DNA of 34,577 nucleotides from Hyphomicrobiales bacterium (lineage in GTDB: Bacteria > Pseudomonadota > Alphaproteobacteria > Rhizobiales > Rhizobiaceae): contig JAFKJY010000096.1 of assembly GCA_017305835.1 (NCBI GenBank), positions 1 through 34,577 on the forward strand, written 5' to 3'. A program made the position numbers and the translations under genes. Positions 7,818 to 14,949 of the stretch are shown piece by piece. The notes beneath the pieces were generated by a model that searched no databases, was not told the DNA's origin, and saw only the letters and a program-made list of their open reading frames with translations. Within the stretch, counting starts at the first letter, position 1; the number at the start of each line of letters is the position of its first letter.

Positions 7818-7939
7818 CGCGCCGGCCGGGGCATACGCGCTCTGCTTGTCAGGGCCGACCCCGCATGATAGCCAAGCCGCCATTCTCAAACGGCGGACCG
7901 GCGCGGCGACGCGGTCCCGACAGATAGGGGTCAGGGCCG

Positions 7940-8446
7940 ATGGCCGACAAGAAGAGCGACGACAAGAAGAACGAGGCTGCGCCGATGGCGAACGGAAACG
8001 GCGCCTCGCCCACGCTCAACATCCTCGCCCAGTACGTGAAGGACCTTTCCTTCGAGAATCCCGGCGCGCCGCAGTCGCTGCGCGGCCGCGACAAGGCGCC
8101 GTCGATCAACATCAACGTCAACGTCAACGCCAACCCGATCGCCGACAAGGAGTTCGACGTCACGCTGACGCTGAACGCCAAGGCCACCTACGACAACGAC
8201 GTGCTGTTCAACGCCGAGCTGGTCTATGGCGGCGTGTTCCGGGTCGAAGGCTTCCCGCAGGAGCACGTGCTCCCGGTGCTGTTCATCGAATGCCCGCGGC
8301 TGATCTTCCCGTTCGCCCGTCAGATCATCGCCGAGGCGACCCGCAACGGCGGCTTCCCGCCGCTGATGATCGACCCGATCGACTTCGCCCAGATGTTCCA
8401 GCAGCGGATCGCCGAGGAACAGTCGCGCGCCAAGGGACAGGCGTAA
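7940..8446 (+). CDS. secB: Protein-export chaperone SecB
   Basis: 168 residues; cytoplasmic tetrameric chaperone that keeps precursors unfolded and hands them to SecA. SecB signatures: PTLNILAQYVKDLSFENP, KAPSINININVNVNAN-like strand, FDVTLTLNAKA, AELVYGGVFRVEGFP, VLFIECPRLIFPFARQII and GFPPLMIDPIDF. The first 22 residues (lysine/aspartate-rich, then MANGNGASP) form a flexible N-terminal tail usual in alphaproteobacterial SecB. The ATG at 7940 is preceded by a GGGTCAGGG purine-rich stretch. Convergent with dnaQ; a hairpin lies between. Confidence 0.96.
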   Translation: MADKKSDDKKNEAAPMANGNGASPTLNILAQYVKDLSFENPGAPQSLRGRDKAPSININVNVNANPIADKEFDVTLTLNAKATYDNDVLFNAELVYGGVFRVEGFPQEHVLPVLFIECPRLIFPFARQIIAEATRNGGFPPLMIDPIDFAQMFQQRIAEEQSRAKGQA

Positions 8447-8456
8447 CGCCCGGCCC

Positions 8457-8475
8457 CTTCCGGCACAGCCGGAAG
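8457..8475. terminator. Hairpin between convergent secB and dnaQ
   Basis: CTTCCGGC (8457-8464) and GCCGGAAG (8468-8475) pair perfectly across a 3-base loop, filling almost the entire 30-base gap between the two stop codons. No T-tract on either strand. Position and symmetry suggest a shared terminator or mRNA end protector. Confidence 0.5.
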
Positions 8476-8476
8476 C

Positions 8477-9199
8477 TCAGACCGCTTCGCGGCCGGCCAG
8501 GCGGTCGGCCAGCTTCGCCCACAGCGCGTTCTCGCCCAGCTCGGCCACGAGCCGGGCATGGGCGGCGCGGTCGTCCCCGGAAATGCGCGGCGCCAGCGGC
8601 GCCGGGCGCTGCAGGGTGCGGATCTCCACCGTGAAGCGCGTCTCGACCACCTCGACCTGGCCCGCCAGTTCGAGGCCGAGGGCGGCCTGCTTGCCGCCGA
8701 TCAGCTCGATATAGACCTCCGCCAGCAGCTCCGAATCGAGCAGCGCGCCATGCCGGGTGCGGTGGGAATTGTCGATGCCATAGCGCCGGCACAGCGCATC
8801 CAGCGAATTCGGCCCCATCGGATGCTTGCGGCGGGCGATCGCCAGCGTGTCGACGACACGCTCCAGCCCCACCGCCGGATGGCCGATGCGCTCGAACTCC
8901 ATGTTGATGAAGCCCATGTCGAAGGTCGCGTTGTGGGCGACGAGATGGGCGCCGTCGATGAACTCGATGAAGCGCGCGGCGATCTCGGGGAATGTCGGCT
9001 TGCCGGCGAGCTGGGCGTCGCTGATGCCGTGGATGGCGAGCGCCTCGGGATGGACCGGGCGGCCCTGCGGGTTGATGTATTCGTGAAAGGTATTCCCGGT
9101 CGGGAAGCGGTTGACGAGTTCGATGCCGCCGATCTCGATGACGCGGTCGGCCCGGTTGTCCAGCCCGGTGGTCTCCGTGTCGAATACGATCTCGCGCAT
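8477..9199 (-). CDS. dnaQ: DNA polymerase III epsilon subunit (3'-5' proofreading exonuclease)
   Basis: 240 residues. DEDDh exonuclease: Exo I has Asp7 and Glu9 in VFDTETTGLD; Exo II is HNATFD at 89-94 with Asp94; Exo III has His150 and Asp155 in HGALLDSELL. NPQGRPVHPEALAIHGI is typical of proofreading subunits rather than RNase T. The C-terminal part from about residue 165 contains the polymerase-contact region (VEIRTLQRPAPLAPR). The ATG shares its A with the coaE stop (TGATG), so it is read with coaE. Open frame continues far upstream but only as an antisense-type extension over coaE. Confidence 0.95.
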   Translation of the reverse strand: MREIVFDTETTGLDNRADRVIEIGGIELVNRFPTGNTFHEYINPQGRPVHPEALAIHGISDAQLAGKPTFPEIAARFIEFIDGAHLVAHNATFDMGFINMEFERIGHPAVGLERVVDTLAIARRKHPMGPNSLDALCRRYGIDNSHRTRHGALLDSELLAEVYIELIGGKQAALGLELAGQVEVVETRFTVEIRTLQRPAPLAPRISGDDRAAHARLVAELGENALWAKLADRLAGREAV

Positions 9200-9813
9200 C
9201 AGATACCCTTGTTCTGTCCCTGGTTCCGGTCGCGGGCCAGCAGCCTGGAGATCAGGCTGCGCACCTCGGCGCGCGTCGCCTCCATGCCGCCGCCGGTGTC
9301 GATGACGAAGTCGGCGTTGCGGCGCTTTTCCTTGTCGGCGACCTGATTCGCAAGTATGGCCGCGAACTTCTCCTCCGTCATGCCCGGCCGCGCCATGACG
9401 CGCTGCTTCTGCACGTCCGGCGGCGCGGTGACGACCAGGATCGAATCGACCCGGTCCGTGCCGCCCGTCTCGAACAGCAGCGGGATGTCGAGCACCACCA
9501 GCCGCGCACCCTGGGCGCGGTGGCGCTCGACGAAGGCGTCGGCGTCGGCGCGCACCAGCGGGTGGATGATCTCGCCGAGCCGGCGCAGGGCCTCGGGGCG
9601 GCCGAGGACCGCCGCCGACAGGCGCCTGCGGTCGACGGTGCCGTTGACGACGGTGCCCGGAAAGGCCTTGCCGATGAGGGCGGCCGCCGGGCCGGCATAG
9701 AGGCGGTGCACCGTCTCGTCCGAATCGTGGACGGGAATGCCCTCGTCGGCGAACATGCGGGCCGCAGTGGATTTGCCCATGCCGATCGAGCCGGTCAGGC
9801 CGAGAATGATCAA
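9199..9813 (-). CDS. coaE: Dephospho-CoA kinase
   Basis: 204 residues; last step of coenzyme A synthesis, phosphorylating the 3'-hydroxyl of dephospho-CoA. P-loop GSIGMGKST at 8-16 after ILGLT; the CoA-binding/lid features DSDETVHRLY, HPLVR, LVVLDIPLLFETG and QKQRVMARPGMTEEKF follow in the usual order. The end overlaps dnaQ by one base. The start at 9813 gives MIILGLTGSIG, the usual family beginning. Upstream there is a 146-base stretch without a gene before maf, where aroE stands in many relatives. Confidence 0.95.
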   Translation of the reverse strand: MIILGLTGSIGMGKSTAARMFADEGIPVHDSDETVHRLYAGPAAALIGKAFPGTVVNGTVDRRRLSAAVLGRPEALRRLGEIIHPLVRADADAFVERHRAQGARLVVLDIPLLFETGGTDRVDSILVVTAPPDVQKQRVMARPGMTEEKFAAILANQVADKEKRRNADFVIDTGGGMEATRAEVRSLISRLLARDRNQGQNKGI

Positions 9814-9959
9814 AGGTCACCCTCCGTCGTCGGCGGCGATCGCCGCGGTGGCGGCCCGCGCTTCGCGGACGCGTCGTCGCATCTCATACCATATGGTGAG
9901 CCGGGTAGGAATCCGGCTGCGGCAGGGTCCACACGATCCGGGCGGACAGCGCCATGGCC
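9814..9959. other. Gene-poor gap between maf and coaE (aroE expected here but absent)
   Basis: 146 bases on the leftward maf-coaE-dnaQ path. No recognisable gene. After the maf stop there is a 22-codon leftward frame beginning MALSARIVWTLP, and a second frame with a basic helix-like stretch (MRRRVREARAATAAIAADD) ending just before coaE; neither resembles shikimate dehydrogenase. In several rhizobial genomes aroE lies between maf and coaE (from memory), so this may be a deletion junction or a leader. Cannot be settled from this sequence. Confidence 0.4.
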
Positions 9960-10559
9960 TCAGCCGTCGATCGCGCCGATGCGGCGCAGCTCGGCGAGCA
10001 GCGGCAGCAGCGGCAGGCCGACGATGGTGAAATAGTCGCCGTCGATCCGTTCGAAGAGCTGGATACCCTCGCCCTCGATCTGGTAGCCGCCGACGCTCTG
10101 CAGCGCCGCCTCGCCGACATTGGCGAGATAGCGGCCGACGAAGGCGGGCTCCAGCCTGCGCATGGTGAGCCGGGCCTTGCCGACATGGCGCCACAGCACC
10201 TCGCCGTCGCGGGCGAGCACGACCGCGCTGTCGAGCTCGTGGGTGCGGCCGGACAAAGCGAGCAGGTTGCGGCGGGCCGTCTCCATGTCGGGCGCCTTGT
10301 GGAAGACGCCGTCCTCGAACGACATGGTCTGGTCGCAGCCGAGCACGAGACGGCCGGGGCAGCGGCCGCTCACCTCGACCGCCTTGGCCTCGGCGAGGAT
10401 CTCGGCGAGCTCGGCCGGCGTGACGCCGCTGCCGCCGACCGACTGCTCCACCGCGCGTTCGTCGATCCGGGGGCGGACGACCTCCACCTCGACGCCGGCA
10501 TTGTCGAGAAGCCGGCGCCTGAAGGCGCTGCCCGATCCGAGGATGATGAGTTCCGGCAT
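9960..10559 (-). CDS. maf: Maf/YhdE-type nucleoside-triphosphate pyrophosphatase
   Basis: 199 residues. Maf proteins hydrolyse non-canonical or ordinary NTPs to NMP plus pyrophosphate and act as house-cleaning enzymes. Family landmarks: the N-terminal LGSGSAFRRRLL (S-x-S-x-x-R phosphate-binding motif; the usual AS-x-SPRR is altered to GSGSAFRRR), PRIDERAVE, LGCDQTMSFEDGVFHK, LSGRTHELDSAVVL, and the C-terminal GGYQIEGEGIQLFERIDGDYFTIVGLPL. The altered first motif is a point worth noting because P after the second S is common in the family. Leftward, between ppsR and coaE. Confidence 0.92.
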   Translation of the reverse strand: MPELIILGSGSAFRRRLLDNAGVEVEVVRPRIDERAVEQSVGGSGVTPAELAEILAEAKAVEVSGRCPGRLVLGCDQTMSFEDGVFHKAPDMETARRNLLALSGRTHELDSAVVLARDGEVLWRHVGKARLTMRRLEPAFVGRYLANVGEAALQSVGGYQIEGEGIQLFERIDGDYFTIVGLPLLPLLAELRRIGAIDG

Positions 10560-10600
10560 GGCGGTTTCGTCCTCCTTGCTGGCGTTTCCGCTTATCTGGA

Positions 10601-10660
10601 GCGTGTCGTGCCGAACGGGGTCATGCGGCGCGCTTCGGCTTCCCGTTCGACATGGTCTAG
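10601..10660. repeat. Palindromic intergenic element between ppsR and maf
   Basis: CGAACGGG (10612-10619) and CCCGTTCG (10642-10649) form a perfect 8-base inverted repeat within a wider imperfect one (left flank GTGTCGTGC, right flank ACATGGTCTAG). The outer sequences resemble the rhizobial intergenic palindrome at 33027-33071 (TGTCGT near the left end, CGACATG followed by TCTAG or TTTAG on the right), so this may be a diverged copy. The right end supplies the ppsR stop codon. Similarity judged by eye. Confidence 0.45.
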
Positions 10661-11514
10661 CGCCCCTTGGGCCTCAACGCGAGGATGGCGGCCGCGGTTT
10701 CCTCGATCGACCGGCGCGTCACGTCGATCAGCGCCCAGCCGTGGCGGGCGCACAGGTTGCGCGCATAGGTCAGCTCCTCGGAGATCGTCGCACGGTCGAC
10801 ATAGGAGTTGCCGTCATAGTCGCCGGACGTCCCGAGGACGCGGTTCTGCCTGACATGCGAGATGCGCTCGGCCGAGGCGACGAGGCCGACGACCAGCGGC
10901 CCCTTCGCGTTGACCACGCCTTCGGCCATCGGCACGCCGAGCACGATCGGCACGTTGGCGGTCTTGATGCCGCGATTGGCCAGATAGATGCTTGTCGGCG
11001 TCTTAGAGGTGCGCGAGATGCCGACCAGCACGATGTCGGCCTGGTCGATGTCGTGCAGCATCTGGCCGTCGTCGTGCTCCATGGTGAAGTTCAGCGCGTC
11101 GATGCGGCGGAAGTAGTCGGCGTCGAGCACGTGCTGGGCGCCGACCTGGCGGCCGGCCGGGGCGCCGAGATAGGACTGGAAGACGGCGAGCACCGGCTCG
11201 AGCACGGAGACGCAGGGCAGGCCCATCTCGCCGCAGCGGCGGTCGATCTCCTTGGCGAGCTTCTGGTCGACCAGCGTGTAGAGCACGATGCCCGGTTCCT
11301 GCTCGATGTCCTCGAACACCTTGCCGAGCTGCTTCTCGGTGCGCACGAGCGGATAGATGTGCTCGATCGCGCGCGCGTTCTTGTATTGCGCGGCCGCCGC
11401 GCGGCCGGCGGCGAGCAGGGTTTCGCCGGTGGCGTCGGAGACGAGGTGGAGATGGAAGAAGCTCTGCGGACGCCCGGCGCGCTCCGGTGCGCCGCTGTGA
11501 TCTGCTGTGGACAA
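10657..11514 (-). CDS. ppsR: Pyruvate,water/phosphate dikinase regulatory protein (DUF299 bifunctional kinase/pyrophosphorylase)
   Basis: The family both phosphorylates (ADP-dependent) and dephosphorylates a threonine on PEP synthase or pyruvate phosphate dikinase. Typical motifs: SFFHLHLVSDATGETL at the N-terminus, P-loop GISRTSKT at 165-172, and NRVLGTSGDYDGNSYVDRATISEEL followed by a C-terminal GWALIDVTRRSIEETAA. The start is uncertain. The frame is open to an ATG at 11634 (325 residues), but its first 40 residues are unlike the family. A TTG at 11514 with purine-rich GAAGAAGG upstream gives 285 residues and MSTADHSG; this start coincides with a DnaA-box-like word. A GTG at 11574 or 11547 is also possible. 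Next to hemE, as at other alphaproteobacterial origins. Confidence 0.88.
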   Translation of the reverse strand: MSTADHSGAPERAGRPQSFFHLHLVSDATGETLLAAGRAAAAQYKNARAIEHIYPLVRTEKQLGKVFEDIEQEPGIVLYTLVDQKLAKEIDRRCGEMGLPCVSVLEPVLAVFQSYLGAPAGRQVGAQHVLDADYFRRIDALNFTMEHDDGQMLHDIDQADIVLVGISRTSKTPTSIYLANRGIKTANVPIVLGVPMAEGVVNAKGPLVVGLVASAERISHVRQNRVLGTSGDYDGNSYVDRATISEELTYARNLCARHGWALIDVTRRSIEETAAAILALRPKGR

Positions 11515-11880
11515 AAGGCTGGCCTTCTTCGGTTCGGCGGCCGGCACTGTATCAGAAGGGGTTTCTTCCACAATCGATGCCGCGCGGGGCCGATGCGGTA
11601 CGGCTCTGGGGATTGCGGGAACGGCCGCGATCATTCACATGGCTGGATCGGCGACGGACATGGACGGAGGTTATGACGCCCTTGGAATCGCTCAGGTTTT
11701 AGGAACGATCCCCGCAATTCTCCAGCGCTGCGACAAGCCACCGCTGGCGGGGCCGGGACGTCGCGGTTGGGCGGACGGTGGACAACATGCTAATCCCGCA
11801 AGGCACAGAGTCGTAGAAACAGAAGAATCCTTCTTTTCTCATTTATTTTTGTATTGAGCGGGATGGACGCGAGGGAACGA
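11500..11880. other. Probable chromosomal replication origin (oriC) between ppsR and hemE
   Basis: The ppsR-hemE gap is the location of the origin in Caulobacter and other alphaproteobacteria (established synteny). Seen here: DnaA-box-like words at 11506-11514 (8/9), and at 11564-11572, 11631-11639 and 11777-11785 (each 7/9 to TTATCCACA, mixed orientations). An AT-rich tract at 11819-11856 (AGAATCCTTCTTTTC, then CATTTATTTTTGTATTG) is the most A+T-rich stretch nearby and could be the unwinding element. Two GANTC (CcrM-type) sites lie at 11685-11689 and 11825-11829. No full CtrA site (TTAA-N7-TTAA) was found. parS sites and parAB 5-9 kb away support origin proximity. The hemE promoter must also lie here. 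GC skew was not computed. Confidence 0.6.
11506..11514 (-). promoter_or_regulatory. DnaA-box-like nonamer at the ppsR start
   Basis: Minus-strand TTGTCCACA, 8 of 9 to TTATCCACA. The TTG of the proposed ppsR start is its first three bases. Best DnaA-box match seen in the ppsR-hemE region. Confidence 0.5.
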
Positions 11881-12912
11881 ATGGCAAAAGACCGGCGCGT
11901 CGTCAGGGTGCTGAAGGGCGAGAGCCTGTTCCCGCCTCCCCTCTGGATGATGCGGCAGGCAGGCCGCTACCTTCCCGAGTATCGGGCAACGCGCGAGCGG
12001 GCCGGAGGTTTCCTCGACCTCTGCTACAATCCCGACTTCGCGGTCGAGGTGACGCTGCAGCCGATCCGCCGCTTCGGCTTCGATGCGGCGATCCTGTTCT
12101 CCGACATCCTCGTCGTGCCACATGCGCTCGGCCGCGACCTCGCCTTCGAGGAAGGCCGCGGGCCGGTGATGACGCCGATCGGGCCGGACGAGATCGGGCA
12201 GCTCTCGGGCGAAAAGTTTCACGTGAATCTTTCGCCCGTCTACGAGACTGTGCGGCGGCTGCGGGCGGAGCTGCCGGCCGGGACGACGCTGCTCGGCTTC
12301 TGCGGGGCGCCATGGACGCTCGCCACATACATGATCGCCGGCCATGGCACGCCCGACCAGGCGCCGGCGCGGCTGTTCGCCTATCGCGAGCCGGAAGCCT
12401 TCGCGAAGCTGATCGACCTGCTCGCCGACTACAGCGCCGAATACCTCGTTCGGCAGATCGAGGCGGGGGCGGACGCGGTGCAGATCTTCGATTCTTGGGC
12501 GGGCGTGCTCGACGAGGATTGCTTCGCCCGCTTTTGCGCGGCACCGGTGGCGCGCATCGTCGCCCGTGTTCGGGAACGTTTTCCCGACGTGCCGGTGATC
12601 GGGTTTCCGCGCGGCGCGGGAAGCCTCTATGACGGCTACCGGGCTACGACGGGCGTCGATGCGGTCGGGCTCGACTGGAGCGTGCCGCTGTCGCAGGCGC
12701 GCCGGCTCCAGCGCGACGGCGCGGTGCAGGGTAATCTCGACCCGCTGCGGCTCGTCGCAGGCGGGGCGGCTCTCGAGGAGGGCGTCGATCGCATCCTGGC
12801 CGAGCTCGGCGACGGGCCGCTGGTGTTCAACCTCGGCCACGGCATCACGCCGGAGGCTCCGGTCGCGCATGTCGAGGCGATGGTCAGGCAGGTCAGGGAG
12901 GCGCGGCGCTGA
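11881..12912 (+). CDS. hemE: Uroporphyrinogen decarboxylase
   Basis: Converts uroporphyrinogen III to coproporphyrinogen III in haem synthesis. From the ATG at 11881 the product is 343 residues: PPPLWMMRQAGRYLPEYR near the N-terminus (active-site signature), FGFDAAILFSDILVVP with the catalytic Asp of FSDI, GFCGAPWTLATYM (second signature), DAVQIFDSWAG, VQGNLDP and FNLGHGITPEAP. The ATG at 11881 is preferred because GAGG stands six bases before it; upstream in-frame TTG 11854 and ATG 11863 would add nine or six residues. The TGA is shared with hemJ (TGATG). Its start faces the probable origin, and the body carries a weak parS-like word at 12215. Confidence 0.96.
   Translation: MAKDRRVVRVLKGESLFPPPLWMMRQAGRYLPEYRATRERAGGFLDLCYNPDFAVEVTLQPIRRFGFDAAILFSDILVVPHALGRDLAFEEGRGPVMTPIGPDEIGQLSGEKFHVNLSPVYETVRRLRAELPAGTTLLGFCGAPWTLATYMIAGHGTPDQAPARLFAYREPEAFAKLIDLLADYSAEYLVRQIEAGADAVQIFDSWAGVLDEDCFARFCAAPVARIVARVRERFPDVPVIGFPRGAGSLYDGYRATTGVDAVGLDWSVPLSQARRLQRDGAVQGNLDPLRLVAGGAALEEGVDRILAELGDGPLVFNLGHGITPEAPVAHVEAMVRQVREARR
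12215..12230. promoter_or_regulatory. Degenerate parS-like site inside hemE
   Basis: AGTTTCACGTGAATCT matches TGTTTCACGTGAAACA at 13 of 16, including an exact 12-base core GTTTCACGTGAA. It codes for KFHVN in HemE and lies about 350 bases from the candidate origin. It may be a weak ParB site or chance. Confidence 0.35.
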
Positions 12913-13448
12913 TGGATGCCAGGGTGACGGGTACGGGCAACAACAGGGCGCTGGTGCGTGCGGTGCTGGGGATCGCTATCTTCGTGGTGCTGACGGCGCT
13001 GCTTTTCCTCGTCGTCGGCGACGGCGCCTATGCATGGATCAAGGCGATCCACGTGATCGCGGTGATCTCGTGGATGGCCGGCATGCTCTACCTGCCGCGG
13101 CTGTTCGTCTACCACACCGGGGCCGAGCCAGGCTCGGTGCAGTCGGAGACGTTCAAGGTGATGGAGCGGCGCCTGTTGCGCGCCATCATCAATCCGGCGA
13201 TGGTCGCGACCTGGGCGGCCGGTCTGTGGCTCGCCTGGCGCGGCTTCGCCTTTCAGGGCGGCTGGCTGCACGCCAAGATCGCGCTGGTGCTGCTGATGTC
13301 GGGCATGCACGGCTACCTGTCGGCGGCAGTGCGCCGCTTTGCCGAGGACCGCAACGAAAAGCCGGCGCGCCACTGGCGCATCGTCAACGAGATCCCTACA
13401 TTGCTGATGATCGCGATCGTCGTCCTGGTCATCGTGAAGCCATTCTAG
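12912..13448 (+). CDS. hemJ: Protoporphyrinogen IX oxidase, HemJ type
   Basis: 178 residues, membrane protein with about four helices: LGIAIFVVLTALLFLVVG, WIKAIHVIAVISWMAGMLYLP, MVATWAAGLWLAW, KIALVLLMSGMHGYL, plus a final LLMIAIVVLVIVKPF. The conserved His of KAIHVIAVISW and the Lys/His pair in AKIALVL...GMHGYL are features of HemJ, which oxidises protoporphyrinogen to protoporphyrin. The ATG shares its first base with the hemE stop, so it is co-translated with hemE; ferrochelatase (hemH), often nearby, is not in this window. A hydrophilic head (MDARVTGTGNNRALVR) precedes the first helix. Confidence 0.92.
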   Translation: MDARVTGTGNNRALVRAVLGIAIFVVLTALLFLVVGDGAYAWIKAIHVIAVISWMAGMLYLPRLFVYHTGAEPGSVQSETFKVMERRLLRAIINPAMVATWAAGLWLAWRGFAFQGGWLHAKIALVLLMSGMHGYLSAAVRRFAEDRNEKPARHWRIVNEIPTLLMIAIVVLVIVKPF

Positions 13449-13464
13449 CCGGGCTAAACCGGCT
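13447..13464 (+). terminator. Possible weak terminator after hemJ
   Basis: AGCCGG (13447-13452) and CCGGCT (13459-13464) form a 6-base stem with a 6-base loop, then TGCTCTTTG. It overlaps the hemJ stop. The short stem and broken T-run make this weak. Confidence 0.35.
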
Positions 13465-13595
13465 TGCTCTTTGCCTTACGCGGCGATAAGAGTCGCGGTC
13501 TCTCCCCGCCTAGCGCCGCCCTTGTCCGGCCATCCGCCGTCGCGGCAGCTTCGCATCTTCCGCAGATATTTCTCCTCGCCCCAGAGCATCCGCAC
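13465..13595 (+). promoter_or_regulatory. rho 5' leader, C-rich
   Basis: About 130 bases without a convincing gene, rich in C and poor in G in patches (CTCTCCCCGCC, CTTGTCCGGCCATCCGCC, TTTCTCCTCGCCCC). Such stretches suit Rho binding, and rho genes are commonly autoregulated by Rho-dependent attenuation in their leaders. Function here is inferred from composition only. An in-frame TTG at 13464 would extend Rho by 44 unlikely residues. Confidence 0.35.
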
Positions 13596-14858
13596 ATGCA
13601 GGAAATGAAACTACAGGAACTCAAGAGCAAGACTCCGACCGACCTGATCGCGTTCGCCGAGTCGATGGAGGTCGAGAACGCCAGCGTCATGCGCAAGCAG
13701 GAGCTGATGTTCGCCATCCTCAAGCGGCTCGCCGCGCAGGACATCGAGATCATCGGTGAAGGCGTGGTCGAGGTCCTGCAGGACGGGTTCGGCTTCCTGC
13801 GCTCGGCCAACGCCAACTACCTGCCGGGCCCGGACGACATCTACATCTCTCCCTCCCAGATCCGCCGCTTCTCGCTGAAGACGGGCGACACGGTCGAGGG
13901 GCCGATCCGCAGCCCGAAGGAAGGCGAGCGCTATTTCGCGCTGCTCAAGGTCAACACGATCAATTTCGAGGATCCGGAGAAGATCCGGCACAAGATCCAT
14001 TTCGACAATCTGACGCCGCTCTATCCCGACGAGCGGCTGAAGATGGAGATCGAGACGCCGACCAAGGACCTGTCGGCACGCGTGATCGACCTCGTCGCCC
14101 CGCTCGGCAAGGGCCAGCGCGGCCTGATCGTGGCGCCGCCGCGCACCGGCAAGACGGTGCTCCTGCAGAACATCGCCCATTCGATCACCGCCAACCATCC
14201 GGAGTGCTTCCTGATCGTGCTGCTCATCGACGAGCGGCCGGAGGAAGTGACCGACATGCAGCGCTCGGTGAAGGGCGAGGTCATCTCGTCGACCTTCGAC
14301 GAGCCGGCGACCCGCCACGTGCAGGTGGCCGAGATGGTCATCGAGAAGGCCAAGCGTCTCGTCGAGCACGGTCGCGACGTCGTCATCCTGCTCGATTCGA
14401 TCACCCGCCTCGGCCGCGCCTACAACACGGTGGTGCCGTCGTCGGGCAAGGTGCTGACCGGCGGCGTCGACGCCAACGCGCTGCAGCGGCCGAAGCGCTT
14501 CTTCGGCGCGGCGCGCAACATCGAGGAAGGCGGCTCGCTGACCATCATCGCGACCGCGCTGATCGACACCGGCAGCCGCATGGATGAGGTGATCTTCGAG
14601 GAGTTCAAGGGCACGGGCAATTCCGAGATCGTGCTCGACCGCAAGGTGGCGGACAAGCGCATCTTCCCGGCCATGGATATCCTCAAGTCCGGCACGCGCA
14701 AGGAAGACCTGCTGGTGCCACGGCAGGACCTGCAGAAGATCTTCGTGCTGCGGCGCATCCTGGCGCCGATGGGCACGACCGACGCGATCGAGTTCCTCAT
14801 CGACAAGCTGAAGCAGACGAAGACGAACGGCGATTTCTTTGATTCGATGAACACCTGA
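13596..14858 (+). CDS. rho: Transcription termination factor Rho
   Basis: Hexameric RNA helicase that ends transcription at Rho-dependent sites. 420 residues from ATG 13596 (MQEMKLQELKSKTP), the usual alphaproteobacterial length; a second ATG at 13605 is possible. The N-terminal helical domain (LQELKSKTPTDLIAFAE) and the cold-shock-like RNA-binding domain (GFGFLRSANANYLPGPDDIYISPSQIRRF) are intact. Walker A APPRTGKT is at 180-187, and LIVLLIDERPEEVTDMQRS carries Walker B and the catalytic Glu. Near the end are SRMDEVIFEEFKGTGN (R-loop region) and ILAPMGTTDAIEFLIDKL. Followed by two inverted repeats before mnmE. Confidence 0.97.
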   Translation: MQEMKLQELKSKTPTDLIAFAESMEVENASVMRKQELMFAILKRLAAQDIEIIGEGVVEVLQDGFGFLRSANANYLPGPDDIYISPSQIRRFSLKTGDTVEGPIRSPKEGERYFALLKVNTINFEDPEKIRHKIHFDNLTPLYPDERLKMEIETPTKDLSARVIDLVAPLGKGQRGLIVAPPRTGKTVLLQNIAHSITANHPECFLIVLLIDERPEEVTDMQRSVKGEVISSTFDEPATRHVQVAEMVIEKAKRLVEHGRDVVILLDSITRLGRAYNTVVPSSGKVLTGGVDANALQRPKRFFGAARNIEEGGSLTIIATALIDTGSRMDEVIFEEFKGTGNSEIVLDRKVADKRIFPAMDILKSGTRKEDLLVPRQDLQKIFVLRRILAPMGTTDAIEFLIDKLKQTKTNGDFFDSMNT

Positions 14859-14881
14859 TCGATTCGCCGGCGGAACGATCG

Positions 14882-14910
14882 CCGGAGCCGAACTGTCGAT
14901 TCGGCTCCGG
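14882..14910 (+). terminator. Strong hairpin between rho and mnmE
   Basis: CCGGAGCCGAA (14882-14892) and TTCGGCTCCGG (14900-14910) form a perfect 11-base stem with a 7-base loop, 23 bases after the rho stop. No T-run follows, so it may end rho mRNA together with Rho or protect its 3' end rather than act as a classical terminator. Confidence 0.5.
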
Positions 14911-14949
14911 AACGAACATGCGGAACGCCGCGTCCGCATGGGAGCGGCC

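Noticed and set aside
8260..8273. GGAGCACGTGCTCC perfect palindrome
   Set aside because: Shares CACGTG with parS but differs in the arms and lies within secB codons; expected in GC-rich coding DNA.
11515..11634. 40-residue N-terminal extension of PpsR to ATG 11634
   Set aside because: Sequence is unlike the family and would run deep into the probable origin; a start at 11514 (or GTG 11547/11574) fits better.
11500..11880. CtrA binding sites (TTAA-N7-TTAA) in the origin region
   Set aside because: No pair of TTAA half-sites with the right spacing is present.
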